From Elysia crispata (Eukaryota; Mollusca; Gastropoda; Plakobranchidae), in NCBI GenBank assembly GCA_033675545.1, contig JAWDGP010005047.1, forward strand, positions 1,131,001-1,195,000: DNA of 64,000 bases. Reading direction: 5' to 3'. Under the pieces are notes generated by a model. It was not told the DNA's origin, searched no databases, and was given only the letters and a program-made list of their open reading frames with translations. Shown here one piece after another: positions 1-32,800 of the stretch. Both the position numbers and the translations under genes were made by a program. The number at the start of each line of letters is the position of its first letter. Positions within the stretch are counted from its first letter, which is position 1.

Positions 1-401
1 TGTATGCAAATTGGATACTTAACAGTTGTATCCTGTTCGAATCATCCTGAATGAAATCTTTGATTGAATGCCTGTCAGAACAATCATGAATCTATGTCAA
101 ATTCTTTTTAGCAAAATTTAGATTAGTAGCATGCAGTTAAAAATAAAGTGTTCCCAATGTAATGTTGTATATAAATTTATGTGGTAATGAACCAGATCAT
201 AATGTCTGCAGCTAAAGAGTTTAAACTGTTACGTCAATTTTTATTTATCCTTCATCTACAAGTATATGATTGAGAGGAATCAAATGATATTTGTTAGGAA
301 AATACATCTTGTTCATTTTCTGAATCTGCTTTGTAATGAAAATTCTTTATGAACCATTTTCACCATTGCATTACAGTGCATTTTTTTTTTAAACCTTACA
401 G

Positions 402-4256
<3,855 letters not shown>

Positions 4257-4586
4257 TGAGAGACTTGTTTTGAAAATGTTGAAGTTATATAAAGGTCCAC
4301 TAGGTTGGAAATCGGATAAAATATAGTATATTTATTGGTTTTTTTTTTCTCAAGACTTTTGTTTCTGTTGCACTGTTTTTATTTTGGATTTCAAGACTAA
4401 CAAAGCAGTTTCAAAACTTTGTTAAGAGCACTTCTTACCTTTTTCTTCTTTTTTCTCTATGCATTATAAATAATCATATAATGATTTTCAAGACTTATTT
4501 GTGAACAATTTCTGAGAAGGGAAATGAATGAAATTGCATTACTTTGAAAATTATGTAATTTTACACAGGCCTATATACATTCCTAT

Positions 4587-4641
4587 AATAAATGTTTTAG
4601 ATTATGTCAGTCTACAGATAAAATTAACTGATTACAATAAA
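4587..4641 (+). promoter_or_regulatory. Polyadenylation signals of dysbindin gene
   Basis: Two AATAAA hexamers, at 4587-4592 and 4636-4641, lie about 330-385 bases after the dysbindin stop codon. They are suitable 3'-end signals; which one is used cannot be told. Confidence 0.5.
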
Positions 4642-4649
4642 GATAATTT

Positions 4650-5560
4650 TTGGTGTTAAAAATGTTTAAATGACATACAATCGTTCTTGAAAACACAGGA
4701 AATGAATGATTATTAGATTCATTGATCTATATCTATTATAGTTCATTTTCTTTTGAAATACAAAGAAAGATGTTAATATTACAGACCTTGTAAAAGCAGA
4801 CTTTGAAATATATCAATTATCATCATTTTTTCTATTATCTCCCTCCTTTCTTTGATTCAATCACATACAAAAAGTGAATAATAAATAGGGAGAAGATCTC
4901 AAATGATGTAAGACTTTTTGGAAAAACTGTTTATTTTTTAAATAGCATAGCAACCTATATTTAATTACGTAAAGATCAGTTACTAAGTAATTTACATTCA
5001 GTATGTTGCATCAAAGGGATCTTGATCAAGAGTTGTGTGCACCTGATCTGGGATAAGTGGTTTTTATTAATTTTTTAGGTTTATTTTTAGTTTTTGTTCC
5101 AGGATTTCTTTCTTTCTTTTGGATATGTTGAATTAGTACTTTCGTCACCTTATGTACTATCCAGAAAATGAGTTTCCTCAATTTTTCTTCCGACACATAT
5201 TGATCTCTATAAAATGCCAATAACGACATATGCACAGAAGAATGTTTCTAATAAAATGTAATTCAGCCATTACGAAATTGCAAATTGTTCATGTCTTTAT
5301 ATGTAAATGCCGGTTGTTAAAGAATGGTGAAATTTTCAGTAAGTTACTAGGGAAAAAAGCATCAATAAAAAATATTATTTTCCGTCAGACATCTCTCAAA
5401 AGTGTGTGGTCTAAAGAGCCATAATAATAGAGAAAAAATATTGACGTCAAGTCAAAGTAAGTTTATCACTTTGACATAAGTTAGACTCAATGTATTTGTC
5501 AAGGTTTGAAAACAAGTTAATATGATACTGTATCACATTAAGGATTGTACACATGAGGTT
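4650..5560. other. AT-rich intergenic DNA, nothing recognised
   Basis: No exon, RNA gene or repeat family was recognised between the dysbindin 3' end and the mariner relic. Open frames here are short and without protein-like composition. Confidence 0.5.
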
Positions 5561-5609
5561 TGCAAGCAATTAGACTAAAATTTAAAAAATAGAGTGCAGT
5601 CTGCAAAAA

Positions 5610-5850
5610 ACCGCCTGAATTGATGAAATTGTCCCTATCTCATCTTGCTTACTCACTTGATTTAGCTCCATCAAATTTTTTTTTTCTATTCCCTGCATTG
5701 AAAAGAACTGAAACAAACAAGATACGAGGACGAAAAACATGTTTCTGGTGAAGCAAAGACATGGTTGGAAGCTCATGACATTTACTTTGGTCTTTTGAAG
5801 TCAAAGGAAGATATGACAAGTGTATCACTTTGGATGGTGACAATGTGATG
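5610..5850 (+). pseudogene. Decayed mariner-type transposase C-terminus
   Basis: Broken frames read AYSLDLAPSN, the mariner-type 'YSPDLAPSD' catalytic block. A shifted frame then gives WLEAHDIYFGLL, and another gives RYDKCITLDGDNV, the usual end of mariner transposases. At least two frameshifts separate these blocks, so it cannot encode an active enzyme. The 5' half and terminal inverted repeats were not found. It is an old Tc1/mariner relic in the dysbindin/F-box intergenic region. Confidence 0.6.
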
Positions 5851-6101
5851 AAATGAAAGCCAGCATGCGATATTTTGTGCTTTTATCTTTACTCCTTTAT
5901 AGTTGGGTGTAGACTATGTATTGATCATCCATTGCTTCTTACTATCTTAATGACTGCCATTCTCTTATAAACCTAGCATTTTTTTTTTCGTTTTAATTCA
6001 CCCTACTATCTTTAACCAGAACTTATTGCATTGCATAACCCATGCAAGTTAATAGATTTAATATTATCAAAATGAATCATTTTTTCCTGCTTTACCTACT
6101 A

Positions 6102-6556
6102 CAGTGGAAACCTAAAAAAAAACCAAGTCTGATTATTCGAATTTCTCATAAACTGAATTTTGCAAGATGATAGGTTTTTTTTTCTCTTTGACTTTGTTAG
6201 AATCAGACTCGTATTTTGAAGTCTTTCTGACTCGCATCTCTTAATTCAAAGTCGATACCACCCCTTAAGGCATCACAAAAGTACTACATGGATCTCTCCG
6301 ACAGCAAGCAATGCTAATCAATGCCCAAGAAAGGATGATCAGTGCGCTAACAAAGCGAGAAGGGAGCGGATAAACTAAGAATTAAGTTCTAGTAGCATTA
6401 CTGTACTGATACTGATGGCAACGAGGGACAGGCAGGCACATTACACACTCACTCAATGAGTCCTAAATTCTGTTATACCCATTTTTGTAATTCGAATGCT
6501 CTTAATTCGAAGATTTAATCCATTCCCTTACAATTCGAATTATGAGGTTTCCAATG
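6102..6556. mobile_element. Non-autonomous pogo/Tigger-like DNA transposon (MITE)
   Basis: The segment starts CAGTGGAAACCT at 6102 and ends AGGTTTCCAATG at 6556. These form terminal inverted repeats of 12 bp with one mismatch, flanked by TA on both sides (6100-6101 and 6557-6558). Subterminal AATTCGAAT-like motifs occur near both ends. The CAGTGGAA terminus and TA duplication fit the pogo/Tigger branch of Tc1/mariner. At 455 bp, with no open frame, it is non-autonomous. Confidence 0.65.
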
Positions 6557-6559
6557 TAT

Positions 6560-9500
6560 GTTTCTCTGCTGACATGCGTTGGCTAGAAACCTCAGAGGGC
6601 AAACATCACAGCAATGACAACAGTACTCTTATTAAATTATTTGGATTGTAACTAAAGAAAATAAAAGAGCCTTAGGACAAATTAAAAAATAAAACAATGA
6701 CTGTAGTCAAAATTTAAGCAGTAACACACAGATCTTAGAGTCAGCTGTTTTGTTGAGAAGTAAAACAAATCATGTGACCTCATTCAAACTGTCTGATTGG
6801 TTTCAAGGAGCATTACTATGAAAAAATGTTTTTCTCTTGATGCTTTTTGAAAAACCCTTTTCTTCAATTTGGTAGGATATTTTATATCAGTACTGCTGTT
6901 TACTCAGTTTTTCCCTTTTAGCTACCATGTGTACAAACATAATCATTCTTGTGAGGATCAGCGGCAGTAACCAAAAAATAACAAAACAAGATCATTCTGG
7001 TTTATTGGGGGGTCCTTTTCAATGACACCGTCAGTGTTGATTTGATGTAATTCTGCAACATTATTTGATAACTTTGCACTTTATTTGAAGTCTATAGCTT
7101 TACTAAAAAATTGAGTTATGTAGAAGTAAACTGCCTTATAAACTATGATTAGTTGAAAGCCAGTGTTAGCTAAGACTCTCTTTTATCAAGGATATTCCTT
7201 GCTCTGTTTATAAGTTATTTTAATTTTGGGTTTTATATTTCCTCGTTTTTTTTATCTCAGAGGCTCAGTATGAGAAGGATGCTGTTAACTACAGTAGTAA
7301 ACATTGGTATAGTTGTAGTAGAGAAGCCGTTTCAGTTTAGGAATTTCTTTTTAAGCTCTCCTTCACTAACATCACATATTAAGGTGTGCTTTGTACATGT
7401 AATTAATAAACAGACAAATCTATCTTTGTTTCTAAAAGTATTCACTTTAAACCCTTCATACAAAGATATTGAATGATACTACAATTTTCTGATTGAAGTT
7501 TTTGCATACTTATTAATTTTGGGTAGCAATTGGGGAGTGTTTGATCATAAGTAAGTATTGTGGGAGCCGATGGGAGGGACTTTATATTGTTTTGCTCTGT
7601 TGAGCTTGTGGGTTCTGTTATGTTTGCATTGTCTGACAGGGGCTTCTGGACTCTACCTTCATAATTGGTCCAAGGACTTTGTTTTATGGATCATGATTGG
7701 TGCTAAAATTAGCTTATTTCATGTTACTTTATCTTTCAAAGCTCCTTAGATACTAGCAGCTGTTGTGTCTCCTAAATAGACTGATTCATAAGAAATCTTT
7801 AGTAGATTTCTTCACCCATTTAAACAATCCAAATTGTGGAAGTATGAGACAGCACAGAAGAGGACTTCTAGAACATCTTAAAAGGTAACAACACTAATTT
7901 GACTTGGAGATGAAAACCTGAAATACATTAGCTTCACAGATACAAAAGAAGTCCACATACTGCTCTACTGCTCCTACCATACGTTTTTAACAAAATTAAA
8001 ACCATAAAGACCAACCCAGCTACAAAGAAACCTAATGTGAAAGAACCTGCACATGACTACAACCAGTTCATTTATTCAAATGATCACCTTCAATGCTTTC
8101 AAAAGCAACACAATGTGAAATTAGGCCACACCCTCCCAGTAAACCGATGTTTGCCACCTGCATTGAGAATATGTCCCTCTGAGAAATACTGGCTGTTAAT
8201 ATTGAAATACATTGTATCTAAATGAAAGGCCTCTCCGTGTTTCTCATATTTGAGCAGCTATTCTGTTAACACCGTATGTAGGACAGTGAGCTAATTGCCA
8301 ACAGTCATTGCTTCTTAGGCACCAGAGGCAAATTAATCTCAGATTATTGTGAATGAAACTCATTGTTTTAAACTTTCTTTATGAGTATTCACGTGGCACA
8401 AAAATATTGAGCCTCCTTTCTTAAAGTTTAACTTTAAAGTCGAGTCAGTTGTACAAAAGTATTTTGTTGTTTGAGATCTTTAAAGAAGTCCGGATAAATG
8501 AAGTATAGAATTTGCCATTACCTCATAAATGAACTGGGAGTAGCAAGTTTAAACCATATAAAAATCTTTTTTCCTGTGAATTCCATTTTTGCATAGATTT
8601 TATAAACATACAACATAAAAAATTAAGGGGAAAGAAAAAAACTTTCAAATGCAACATGACAATTTTAATCAAGTTCAAGAACAAAATAATAAAATTAGAA
8701 AGTTATTCACACAAAATTGATCTTCACATGAAATTAAAGAAAAGATAATAATGTTGAATCACTTCAGGCTCTTCTCAGTTCTTGGTAGTAAAGTTTAAAC
8801 ATATTTGTAGATCCCTTTGTACATTCATTATCATGTAGATGTCAATAAATGAGCAATTATAAAAAGGAGAAGATATGCAAAAGGCATGGCTTGCCTTACA
8901 CAAATGCCATCCTAAGGACACCAATCTCCGAGTTTAGTTATGTAAAATGGATTTTATCACAAGCATATCCTTGGAAGTCCTTTTGAGAAGAATATAAAAT
9001 CAATTCCCAAAATATCACAGCCTAAAAAGTTTGGAAAAAAATAAGCTGGCATCAACATTGGTTTTTACCTCATGTATGACACTGATAAATACACTTCATT
9101 ACATAATTATTGCTTTTGCAGATTACATTAGTGCATTTTTCAACAGGCAATTTGTATGACAAGTAAAACCATAGCACACAATATATTAAACCCTACAAGT
9201 TTTATGATGCCTTTAAAAACGAAATTATGACATGGTTTTTTTTTTTTGGAAAAAGGGGAAAAAATGAATGTGTACAACAACAAATACGTTGATATTACAA
9301 TATAAATATGTGATACATGATTTTTTTCCCTTATAAAATATCAGTTCACTAATCATTTTATTACCATTTGAAACTTAAAATGCTGAAATAAAAATAATTA
9401 TTATATTTTGAATTTTTTAATTCCTTTAAAAAATAGATCATTGGGACTTTCTCATCAATACTTATAGTAAATATATCTTACATTAACATATATTAACTAT

Positions 9501-12100
9501 AATATTATATTAAGCAATATGAGATGCAACTGGTAATGTAAATTCCTGAATAAATAAAACTCTCTTTTGACAACAAATATATAGAAATTGTGTTAAATGT
9601 AACAAAAGTAGAATCCAGCTCAACGCAGCATCCCAGCAGCCAGTCTAAATATATTCTAACTTCATGATGAAATTTACCATCAAACTGAAAGAACATTATT
9701 TCTTACTGAGAACAAAAAATTATCTGGGTTATTTTAGCTTTATTATCCAGATCATAAGATTTTCCACCGTATTTTAATCCAAAATGAGAAAAAAAAAAAA
9801 AAAAAAAGAAAGATATGCATGGGGAACTTGCCATTTTTGCCATACCTGAAAAGTAAAATACAACCTGACCTGTGCAGAAAGTAAATCATCATCAAATTGA
9901 AAGAAAATTACAAGTGATCTCAGTTTCTTCAAAAATAAGTCAAATTTTTTTTTTCTCTGATTGCTAAATACAGAACATTGTGTGTACCGAATATCAAGAC
10001 AAGAATTCTAACTTAGAGTTAGATGTGCTATCCTATTTTACTAGACTAATGTAGATCTAAATGAAAGGTGTATTCTAAATCTAGATAATATGGATTTATT
10101 TCAAAGTATTAACTCTAGGTCCAGGTACACCAGCAACTATAGAGAAATTGATGTCTATATTTTAACTTGCAATTAGCTTTAATTTTTTGCTAGAAAGTCT
10201 AAGGATAGGATTGTTTAAAGTGGAATGGACTCCACCATATTGATAAAGTCAGGGATCTAAACCAATACATACACCCACTTATTCTTTGTGAAGATCTATC
10301 TCTTGCCATGCTGCACTTAAACTTTTTTATTTCAGTTTGTGGGAAGTGGAAAGCTATAAAGGGAAAAAAATTAGCCTATCATTTGATTGCACAAAAATGA
10401 TCTAGAGTGCTAGTTAGCACAGTAGGCCTAAATAGAGTGCAGAGATCTGAAAACACAAAGGTTATGCAGTTAAAACCTAGACTATTGATGATGTGTCTTA
10501 TCTTATCAAACCAGTCCATCTACGAATTTATAAGGGTGAAAAATTTCCCTTCACTAGTTTTGTTGTAACAGCACCGTTCAAGCACAACAATAATAGCCAT
10601 GACGTTTGCAGATTAGCGTCACACTAAACATAAAAAAAAAGTAAATGGAGAAACATTGTTTTATGTAAAGTATCTCGAAAAAATAGAAACTCAAAGTTAC
10701 TATAATTTACTAAACCTATAGTTATCTTCTCAAATCTACTCTTTCTTAAGTCAAGCAACAAAATTTGTTTACAAAGATACCCCATTTCTGGGTTTGAGGT
10801 CATCAGAAGTTGATTTCTCTCTCTCTAACAAGGCTAAGCCTGTTTGAATGTTTTCTAGTTAACAAAAACATTTTAAAAAATTGCCACCCATGTAGGATAG
10901 GACTTTTTGAAAGTAATAAAATCCAATCAATATTTTTAGAACTATAAAAAGGTGGAACACCCAAGATCACTCAACTCAACTTATTGAATTACCCAAGAGG
11001 ACACTGTAACACAAGACATGTTGAAATGGTGCTTAGCTTGTTTGCAAAGAAATATTATCTGGTTGCATGTTCAATATTATCACCTGCAACTACATTAGGA
11101 TCAGAAATTCACCTGCATTTCTCTCACACCAACTTTCTGTGCAATTATAACTCAGCTTAATGAAGGATTTGAAATTTGCTGATGCTAGTAATCAAACAAA
11201 CAGCAGGACTCTAATAATCTAAAATATGAGATGAATTTGATGTGGTGTGCTATTAGGACTTGGAGAAAAGATATTCAGACTGCCGTAATGCCATCATTGC
11301 ATCAAAACATGTAAATTTTGAAATGATTAAGTGAGAGCCTTAATAAAAAAAAATGGCTATAAAACAAAACGATAATAATAACATCTGGTGAGACCTAATT
11401 ATCTACATGTATCTTAACAGGGTGATCTTTTCTCTAAAACTACCATAAAATTAAAAAAAATGATGCAAACAAAGCGTGTTATTTTTTTTATGTATTTCCT
11501 TGTCTCTCGTTAGGATTACCTTTAAAAGTTGTTTCACCTCAGATATACAGATTCATAAAAAAATATTGGAACTTAGATAATATGATTGGGCTGGAGGGAA
11601 AAAAAAAAAATAATAGAGAAAAGAACATTGTCAAAAGAAATGTTTCAACAAAAGCAGATGAACTTAACTGATAATTAAACAAAAGCTTTCATGAAAGGCA
11701 CTGAATAAATGTAGTGTTGCTGTTCTTGCTGTTAACGTTACTACTAGTCCGAACTATTGCTCTCATTACCACCACTAGTGCTACAACTTTTACTCCTTAC
11801 ATTAATATGCCATTGCCAATGACACTTCTATTTAAATACTACTACTATCCCTACACTAAAAGTTATTCTTTAATTCTCTTAGAAAATATAGTCTATTTCA
11901 GAAATAAGTGTGCACTAAGTTTAATGTAAAAAAAAAAAAATCACGATTGCATGAAAAAAAATTCAACATTTGCCCATCTTAAATGTAAAAGTTAAAATGC
12001 ATTTTAGAAAAATCATATCAACTGTTAGACTTTAAATAACAATTGCATGTGTATAAAACTGACATAACTGTATGAATCATTTACAAGAAGGCTTTTGATT
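6560..12100. other. Long intergenic stretch between convergent genes, nothing recognised
   Basis: AT-rich DNA with homopolymer A and T runs (for example near 9232 and 9787) and no supported exon on either strand. The part near 12101 probably holds the 3' UTR of the F-box gene, read on the minus strand. A possible variant polyadenylation signal (ATTAAA on the minus strand) lies at 11920-11925. Confidence 0.4.
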
Positions 12101-26975
<14,875 letters not shown>

Positions 26976-27090
26976 TTTCAGGATTTGAGAATAGATCTAA
27001 TGTAGATACAGTTTACATAGATGCCACTTTAGATCATTTGTATAAATTATATTTTTAACACTTGACAGCCTAATGTATTTTTCGAGTTTA

Positions 27091-27144
27091 TAGATCTAGA
27101 TCTAGATCTAGATTCTAGATATTTAGATCTAGATCTAGATCTAG
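27091..27144. repeat. AGATCT/CTAGAT tandem array
   Basis: TAGATC-type hexamers repeat in two blocks separated by ATTCTAGATATT. Shorter copies occur at about 14437-14456, 30132-30142 and 31321-31331. This motif is common in gastropod genomic DNA and is weak evidence for the source. Confidence 0.85.
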
Positions 27145-27989
27145 TATTAATAAAAAAATGTTTTCTGACAAATTCAATAAAATTCTACTTTCTAGAGCCG
27201 CATCTTACTATTGGACGTAAAGAAATCTACTTGACAATTACTCTAGATATAAAATCTGTAAAGTTAAAAAAATACACGACAATGTTGGAACTTCTTCTTT
27301 CGACCATCTCCCCTAGTAATAGATGTTTACACAACATAAAGTTTCACCACAGAGGTTTCACCATCAAAATGATGAGAAAGACTGTGAGCGTTATTCCCCC
27401 TTCTTTATTCCCCATCAGAATGTAAAAAAAAAAAAAAAAACAGCCAGTACACTGTAAAGTAGTATAATACAGTTTTTGTAAAAGCCAGTGCCTTGTCCTT
27501 AATGGTTGTTTGTTGCTCTCAGTTTTCGATACAAATACTATTAGATTTCTCCAATTAAGGATAAAAGTCCAAGTCTAAGGTCGATCACTTTTGTTGATCT
27601 ACTTCTCCTCTTCTTCATGAATAATAAACTTTCTTGAAGCTAGAACACATCACAAAGTAACTTAAACCTCTTTCATGATTCTTACGGAAATGAGGTTTAT
27701 ATGAATATCAATAATACTTTCTTGCAAATAATGACAGTATATCATTATTGTTGTTACTTTTGGTGTCTGGTGGTGTATTTTTTTTTTAATTGAAACAAAA
27801 CAGGACAAACTGATAAAAGCAATTATGAAAGACGGATTTATTGTAGATTGAGACATTCTAGATGACTTTGTAGATAACGCACAGGAAAAAAGAAAACAGA
27901 GACACATGTATATACCCTTCGAGGTGAATACGATTAGCATTCAAAATAGTGCAAGATACAGGATGTCACGTCATCATTTTCATCTTCAC

Positions 27990-28160
<171 letters not shown>

Positions 28161-29227
28161 ATTGTAAGAGATTTTGCAAATACCTTTGATGGTGATGCTG
28201 CTGCTGTTGAAGATAATGATGATAGCGATATTGTTGTGATAATGTCGATAATGCTGATTAGGAGGAGGGGGTGTTGACGGTGGTGATGGTAGTGGTTATT
28301 GTTGTTATGATGATAAAGATGATGATGGTGAGGAGGGTGGTCGTGTTTGTGGTGTTTATGATAATGGTGATTAAAAAAAAAAAGCTTAATTAAAACTTCC
28401 TTTCTGTAATCTGTTAGTCCTGCTAGTTTATGTATAAAATCTTTGTTCCGATTGTTTTTTTACGAAATAATTATTTAGTTCTATTTATTTCAATTTTTAT
28501 GTTATTTTTCATGCTTCTTCTTCCATCCACTATCTTTCAATTGTGTTATATAATACTTTTACATCTTTAAGCCGCCTGCCAATGAGATCCATAAACGGTG
28601 ACCTATCGCTCTTTCCATTCTATGATTACATAATGAGAGAAAAAAACCAACATTTTTGTATTTACAGTTAGCGAAACAGCAACTGTCAAATGGAGATTTT
28701 ACCAATTGAAAAAAAAAACCTCGACTATGTAGAGCATGTGGCTGAGATGTCCTCGCCAACTCCAGTTAAATAATTTTTTATGGACACCGTCTTTTTTAGC
28801 GAAGCAACTTATCTCTCCATTCAAGCAAACAGACAAATCAATTTGTGAGACATCGCTCAGCCAGAATCTTCTATTGGTGATGAAGGCAGCTCTACTTGCG
28901 TACCTCTTCTCAGTTCTTTTCTTTTGTCTTTACGTTTTTCGACCTATCTGTCTGCCCTGAGATCTATGTTTGTGATTGCTTCTACTATTATGCATATTTC
29001 CTTATTATTTCTTTTGTCTTCAGATCCTTAGATATTATTTCGACCACAGAACCTTTTCTTGAGGTTTTGACTGTCTCTGCTAAAACATACCTTTATTAGA
29101 CTGTTTCATTTCTTTTTGTGAAATTTTGCATTCCTGATGCCAACACACAAACACAATTTATTTTTCTTTTACAAGGGTAACAAATGTGTATACCTTCCTG
29201 TTAATGTAATCTTGTCCACACCCACCC

Positions 29228-29334
<107 letters not shown>

Positions 29335-29876
29335 ACGCTAATTCTCGCTCTTAGTGAATGCATGAATGCATTCTTTTCATGTTCTGTATCTATGGAAAGC
29401 TCAAGTAAAGTGAGGTGATGTAATCCGAACTGACCATTTTTTGGTGTGTGGTTAGATCTAAACTAAGTTTATTAACCAGTCATTAGCCTTATCTTGTTGC
29501 GAGCTTTTCAATTCATTTGAACGTAAAGTTTGTAGAAATATTACAATTCCATCTGGTGATTGTTTTTAGGTCAATACACTGTTTTGTATGCTTATTATAA
29601 TGGCCAAAACGCTCGTTAGAAAAGCCAAAATTCAGCTGAATAACACCAATACATTTCCTTTTTTATCTGGAAGCAGGCTTTATTACTTTTAAAACTCAAT
29701 GCAATGATAAACTGAGAAAAAAATTTGATCTGGGTTTTGAATCGCTTTCAACAATATTATTAATGCCCAGTTTTCAAAGTATTGAACTCTGTTGCTGCTT
29801 GCGTTTCGTTCCCTTATGTAAATGAGTTCAGCTTTTTAACGGCTCCCCTGACGACAAGAGGTTGTAAACAATCAAG

Positions 29877-32800
29877 ATGGAGGACGCCCACAGCGTTGAT
29901 ACGGATGCCACAGGAGAAGACCCTTTACATGATTTGACGGATGATCAGCTTTATCATCTCGTTGAAGAAACAATGTAAGCTTTGGAAAGTATGCCATTTC
30001 TCTACGCATTTTGGAAAATACTAGAACTTTTTTTACGAGTATCCCCTTTGCTTAACAGCCACAGAGTCTATGACAATTGATCTGGATCTAATCGTTAAAA
30101 CTTAATTATCTTTGTCCCCGTACTTCGTAATCTAGATCTAGTTCAGATCTATATAACAAAAAAAAAAAAAAAAAAAAAAGTTGGGGATGCATTTGGCATT
30201 TCACCTGTAAAACAGCAATAAGAGATGTTATTATTGCAAAATAGTTTTTGCTCGTTAATAATGAAGCCTAAAAACTAATTTAAAAACCTCATAATAACAG
30301 CTACTCATTTAATTCCAAACTGTTATCAAGTACAGAAAATGGGATCTACAAAACACAGTTTTGGGTGCTCATACATTACCATGTATTCAAAATTTTGCCT
30401 CAATTTTACATTTTATAATCCACCAAGGGTAACCAATCTAGATTTTACTCTCTGTGATGGTCCATAAAGGCAGATCTCGCAGGCTTCCATAGACAAATGC
30501 AGACATTTAATCATGAAAAATCAAATTTCTATGCTTGTAGAAGAAATCTCAATCCTCATTTATTTGCCATTTTTTAGTCAATTTCAACTTCTTCATCAGA
30601 ATAGAGACAATATGGGCTTAGCTGTTCATTTGTTTTACAGGAATATGCACTTTTGATCTAATCATAAGGCATGGAGAGGACAGCTGCAGTCCACAATTTT
30701 CCTTTGCCATTAAAGTGATTTTACAATGCTAGGGAAGAATAGTGTTCTTATACCTTTTGCATACACATTGACAATCTTGATGGTCATTATTTCCTTATCC
30801 ATGTCATAGACTGTGTTTAAGAGATGTTTTTGGTTTTTAAAATTTTCATTCATGGTGGCTGGGATGGAAGTTTCTTATATACTAGATTGATTGGTTGCCA
30901 CAAACTTACTGAAAATAAAAATTTTGTGAGAAACAATTAGGGTGTCAAGGCAGAACCAATGCCAACCATTTACAGCATGGTTGTAATCTTACCAATGCCA
31001 AACATTTCCAGCACAGTTGCAAAGGCACTGTTGGCACTTGAGCCTCAAAGGTTCAAACTGGATGTGAATAATAGTTGTGCAAGCTCTTGTGGAGGGATGG
31101 GTTAGGCCCGGTGGCTTACAATGCTCAATAAAAGAGCTTAGGATTCCTGTACGGATGGTTAAGTCTTCTTTCACTCTTTCTATCTTTTCAGTTCTCATAG
31201 AATGAAGTCAGGATGCAGTGTGTATAGATTTATTCACTCATTACTGGAGGATTTGCTCCCGAGTTTGGTTTAATATCTTATTGATACCTGCAGTGAATTA
31301 TCTAAATAAAAAGATACTACCAGATCTAGATCACTAAATATGCTACATTATATTTGGGCCAGCGCAGACTGCCTCTGGATGTTGGTTGAACTGACAGTCG
31401 TTCGTTAGATGATCGAATGTAAAGTTATATAATACAAGGAGAGCATACTCCATGTTGGACTCTTCTCTAAAATTAGTATATGATGCATAATTTAATTGTG
31501 GGCGTCATCGGTGACACTTATGGAAGAATAGGGACTTGGGGCCAAATCTGGCATTGTCTTCAGGTGGGTATGATCTTCCTACTGACATATCTAATGCACA
31601 ACTAAACTGATTCATTGGGTTTTGACGTCAGGGATTTCCCAAGTGTTTCTGTTCCATCTCTTGCACATGTTGACTCATGACTGCAGGGGATCATTGAGTA
31701 AAACTTTATGCCTTTACTTCAAGACTTAATGACGAGAACGTTGGACTTAAAGAAGTAATAATGGGAATTAAAGAAGAAATAAAGCGATTACTAAAACTAT
31801 TAACTATGAAATACTATTATCATTGTTTTATCAATAAACCAAAGGTACCTATCCCACAGTTGAACTCATCTGCATTGTTTAATCTCATTCATTTATAATT
31901 ACTCAGACGAGCCAATGAAGTACTTGCAGCAGAGACCAACATGTTTGAGAAATTTCTCAACCGAGTTGAACCAAGAGATACTGGGACTGGTTCGCTGGCT
32001 TCCACACCTGGCCTTGGGATAAGAGATGAGAAAGGCCACAACAGGAAACGGTCCAAGTCAAAATCACACACTCTTGACAGGTCAATGAAGCTCAATGCAG
32101 AGCAAAAGTGTGACATTGCTCAAAGAGAAATTGAAGAGCTCAGAGAGGACATTGAGCGTATGAAAGAGGAGTCTGAGAAAGTTCTAGACACATATAAGGT
32201 TTGTTATGCTTATCAAAGCCTAGGTTCTTTTTCATTAGTTAAACTTTAGTGGAAATAAGAATGACTAATATGCATGAGGGATAAAAATATATGATTTTAT
32301 AGTGCAATAGATTATTATAAAAATCCAGGAGAAAAAAGTGAGATACTTTCAAATTATTACTGAAATAAAATTTTTTTTTAAAAAGAGAAATTAGGAAAAA
32401 GCAAATTGAAAAAGTGTAAAAATCCAAACCTCATTGTTAGATAATTACAAAATTTAATTGCACTTTAGATTTTTATTTTCTTACAGCTGCATTTTTTTCC
32501 TTTATTTCTCTGGGGAAATCCAAAAGTGATTGGATAGAAGGTGTTGTGGCGTTCGGACTATTAAATCTTGGACAATGATAAAGACTAACCCGTGACGAAT
32601 GTGTACATCCGAGGTTGTGAAGAGAGCTCACCACAGAGGCGTTGAGGAGACCAAGAGCTAACTTTCTCAGTTCAGACTTATATCTCGACACAGTCGGATG
32701 ATACTTTAATAATTCAATAAAACCAGAAACCCAAAGGTTCAGACTGTGTTTCTTATTAATTGGATAAGTGCTACACTGGTGACCCTGAGGTGATAGTTGA

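Noticed and set aside
36-52. GTTCGAATC-like sequence resembling a tRNA T-loop
   Set aside because: No acceptor, D or anticodon arm can be folded around it.
7558-7749. Open frame with a hydrophobic, membrane-like composition
   Set aside because: No plausible splice context, no family resemblance and no upstream or downstream exons.
29700-29876. Possible RFX X-box upstream of CCDC113
   Set aside because: GTTGCTGCTTGC near 29792 lacks the second half-site, so a ciliary X-box is not supported.
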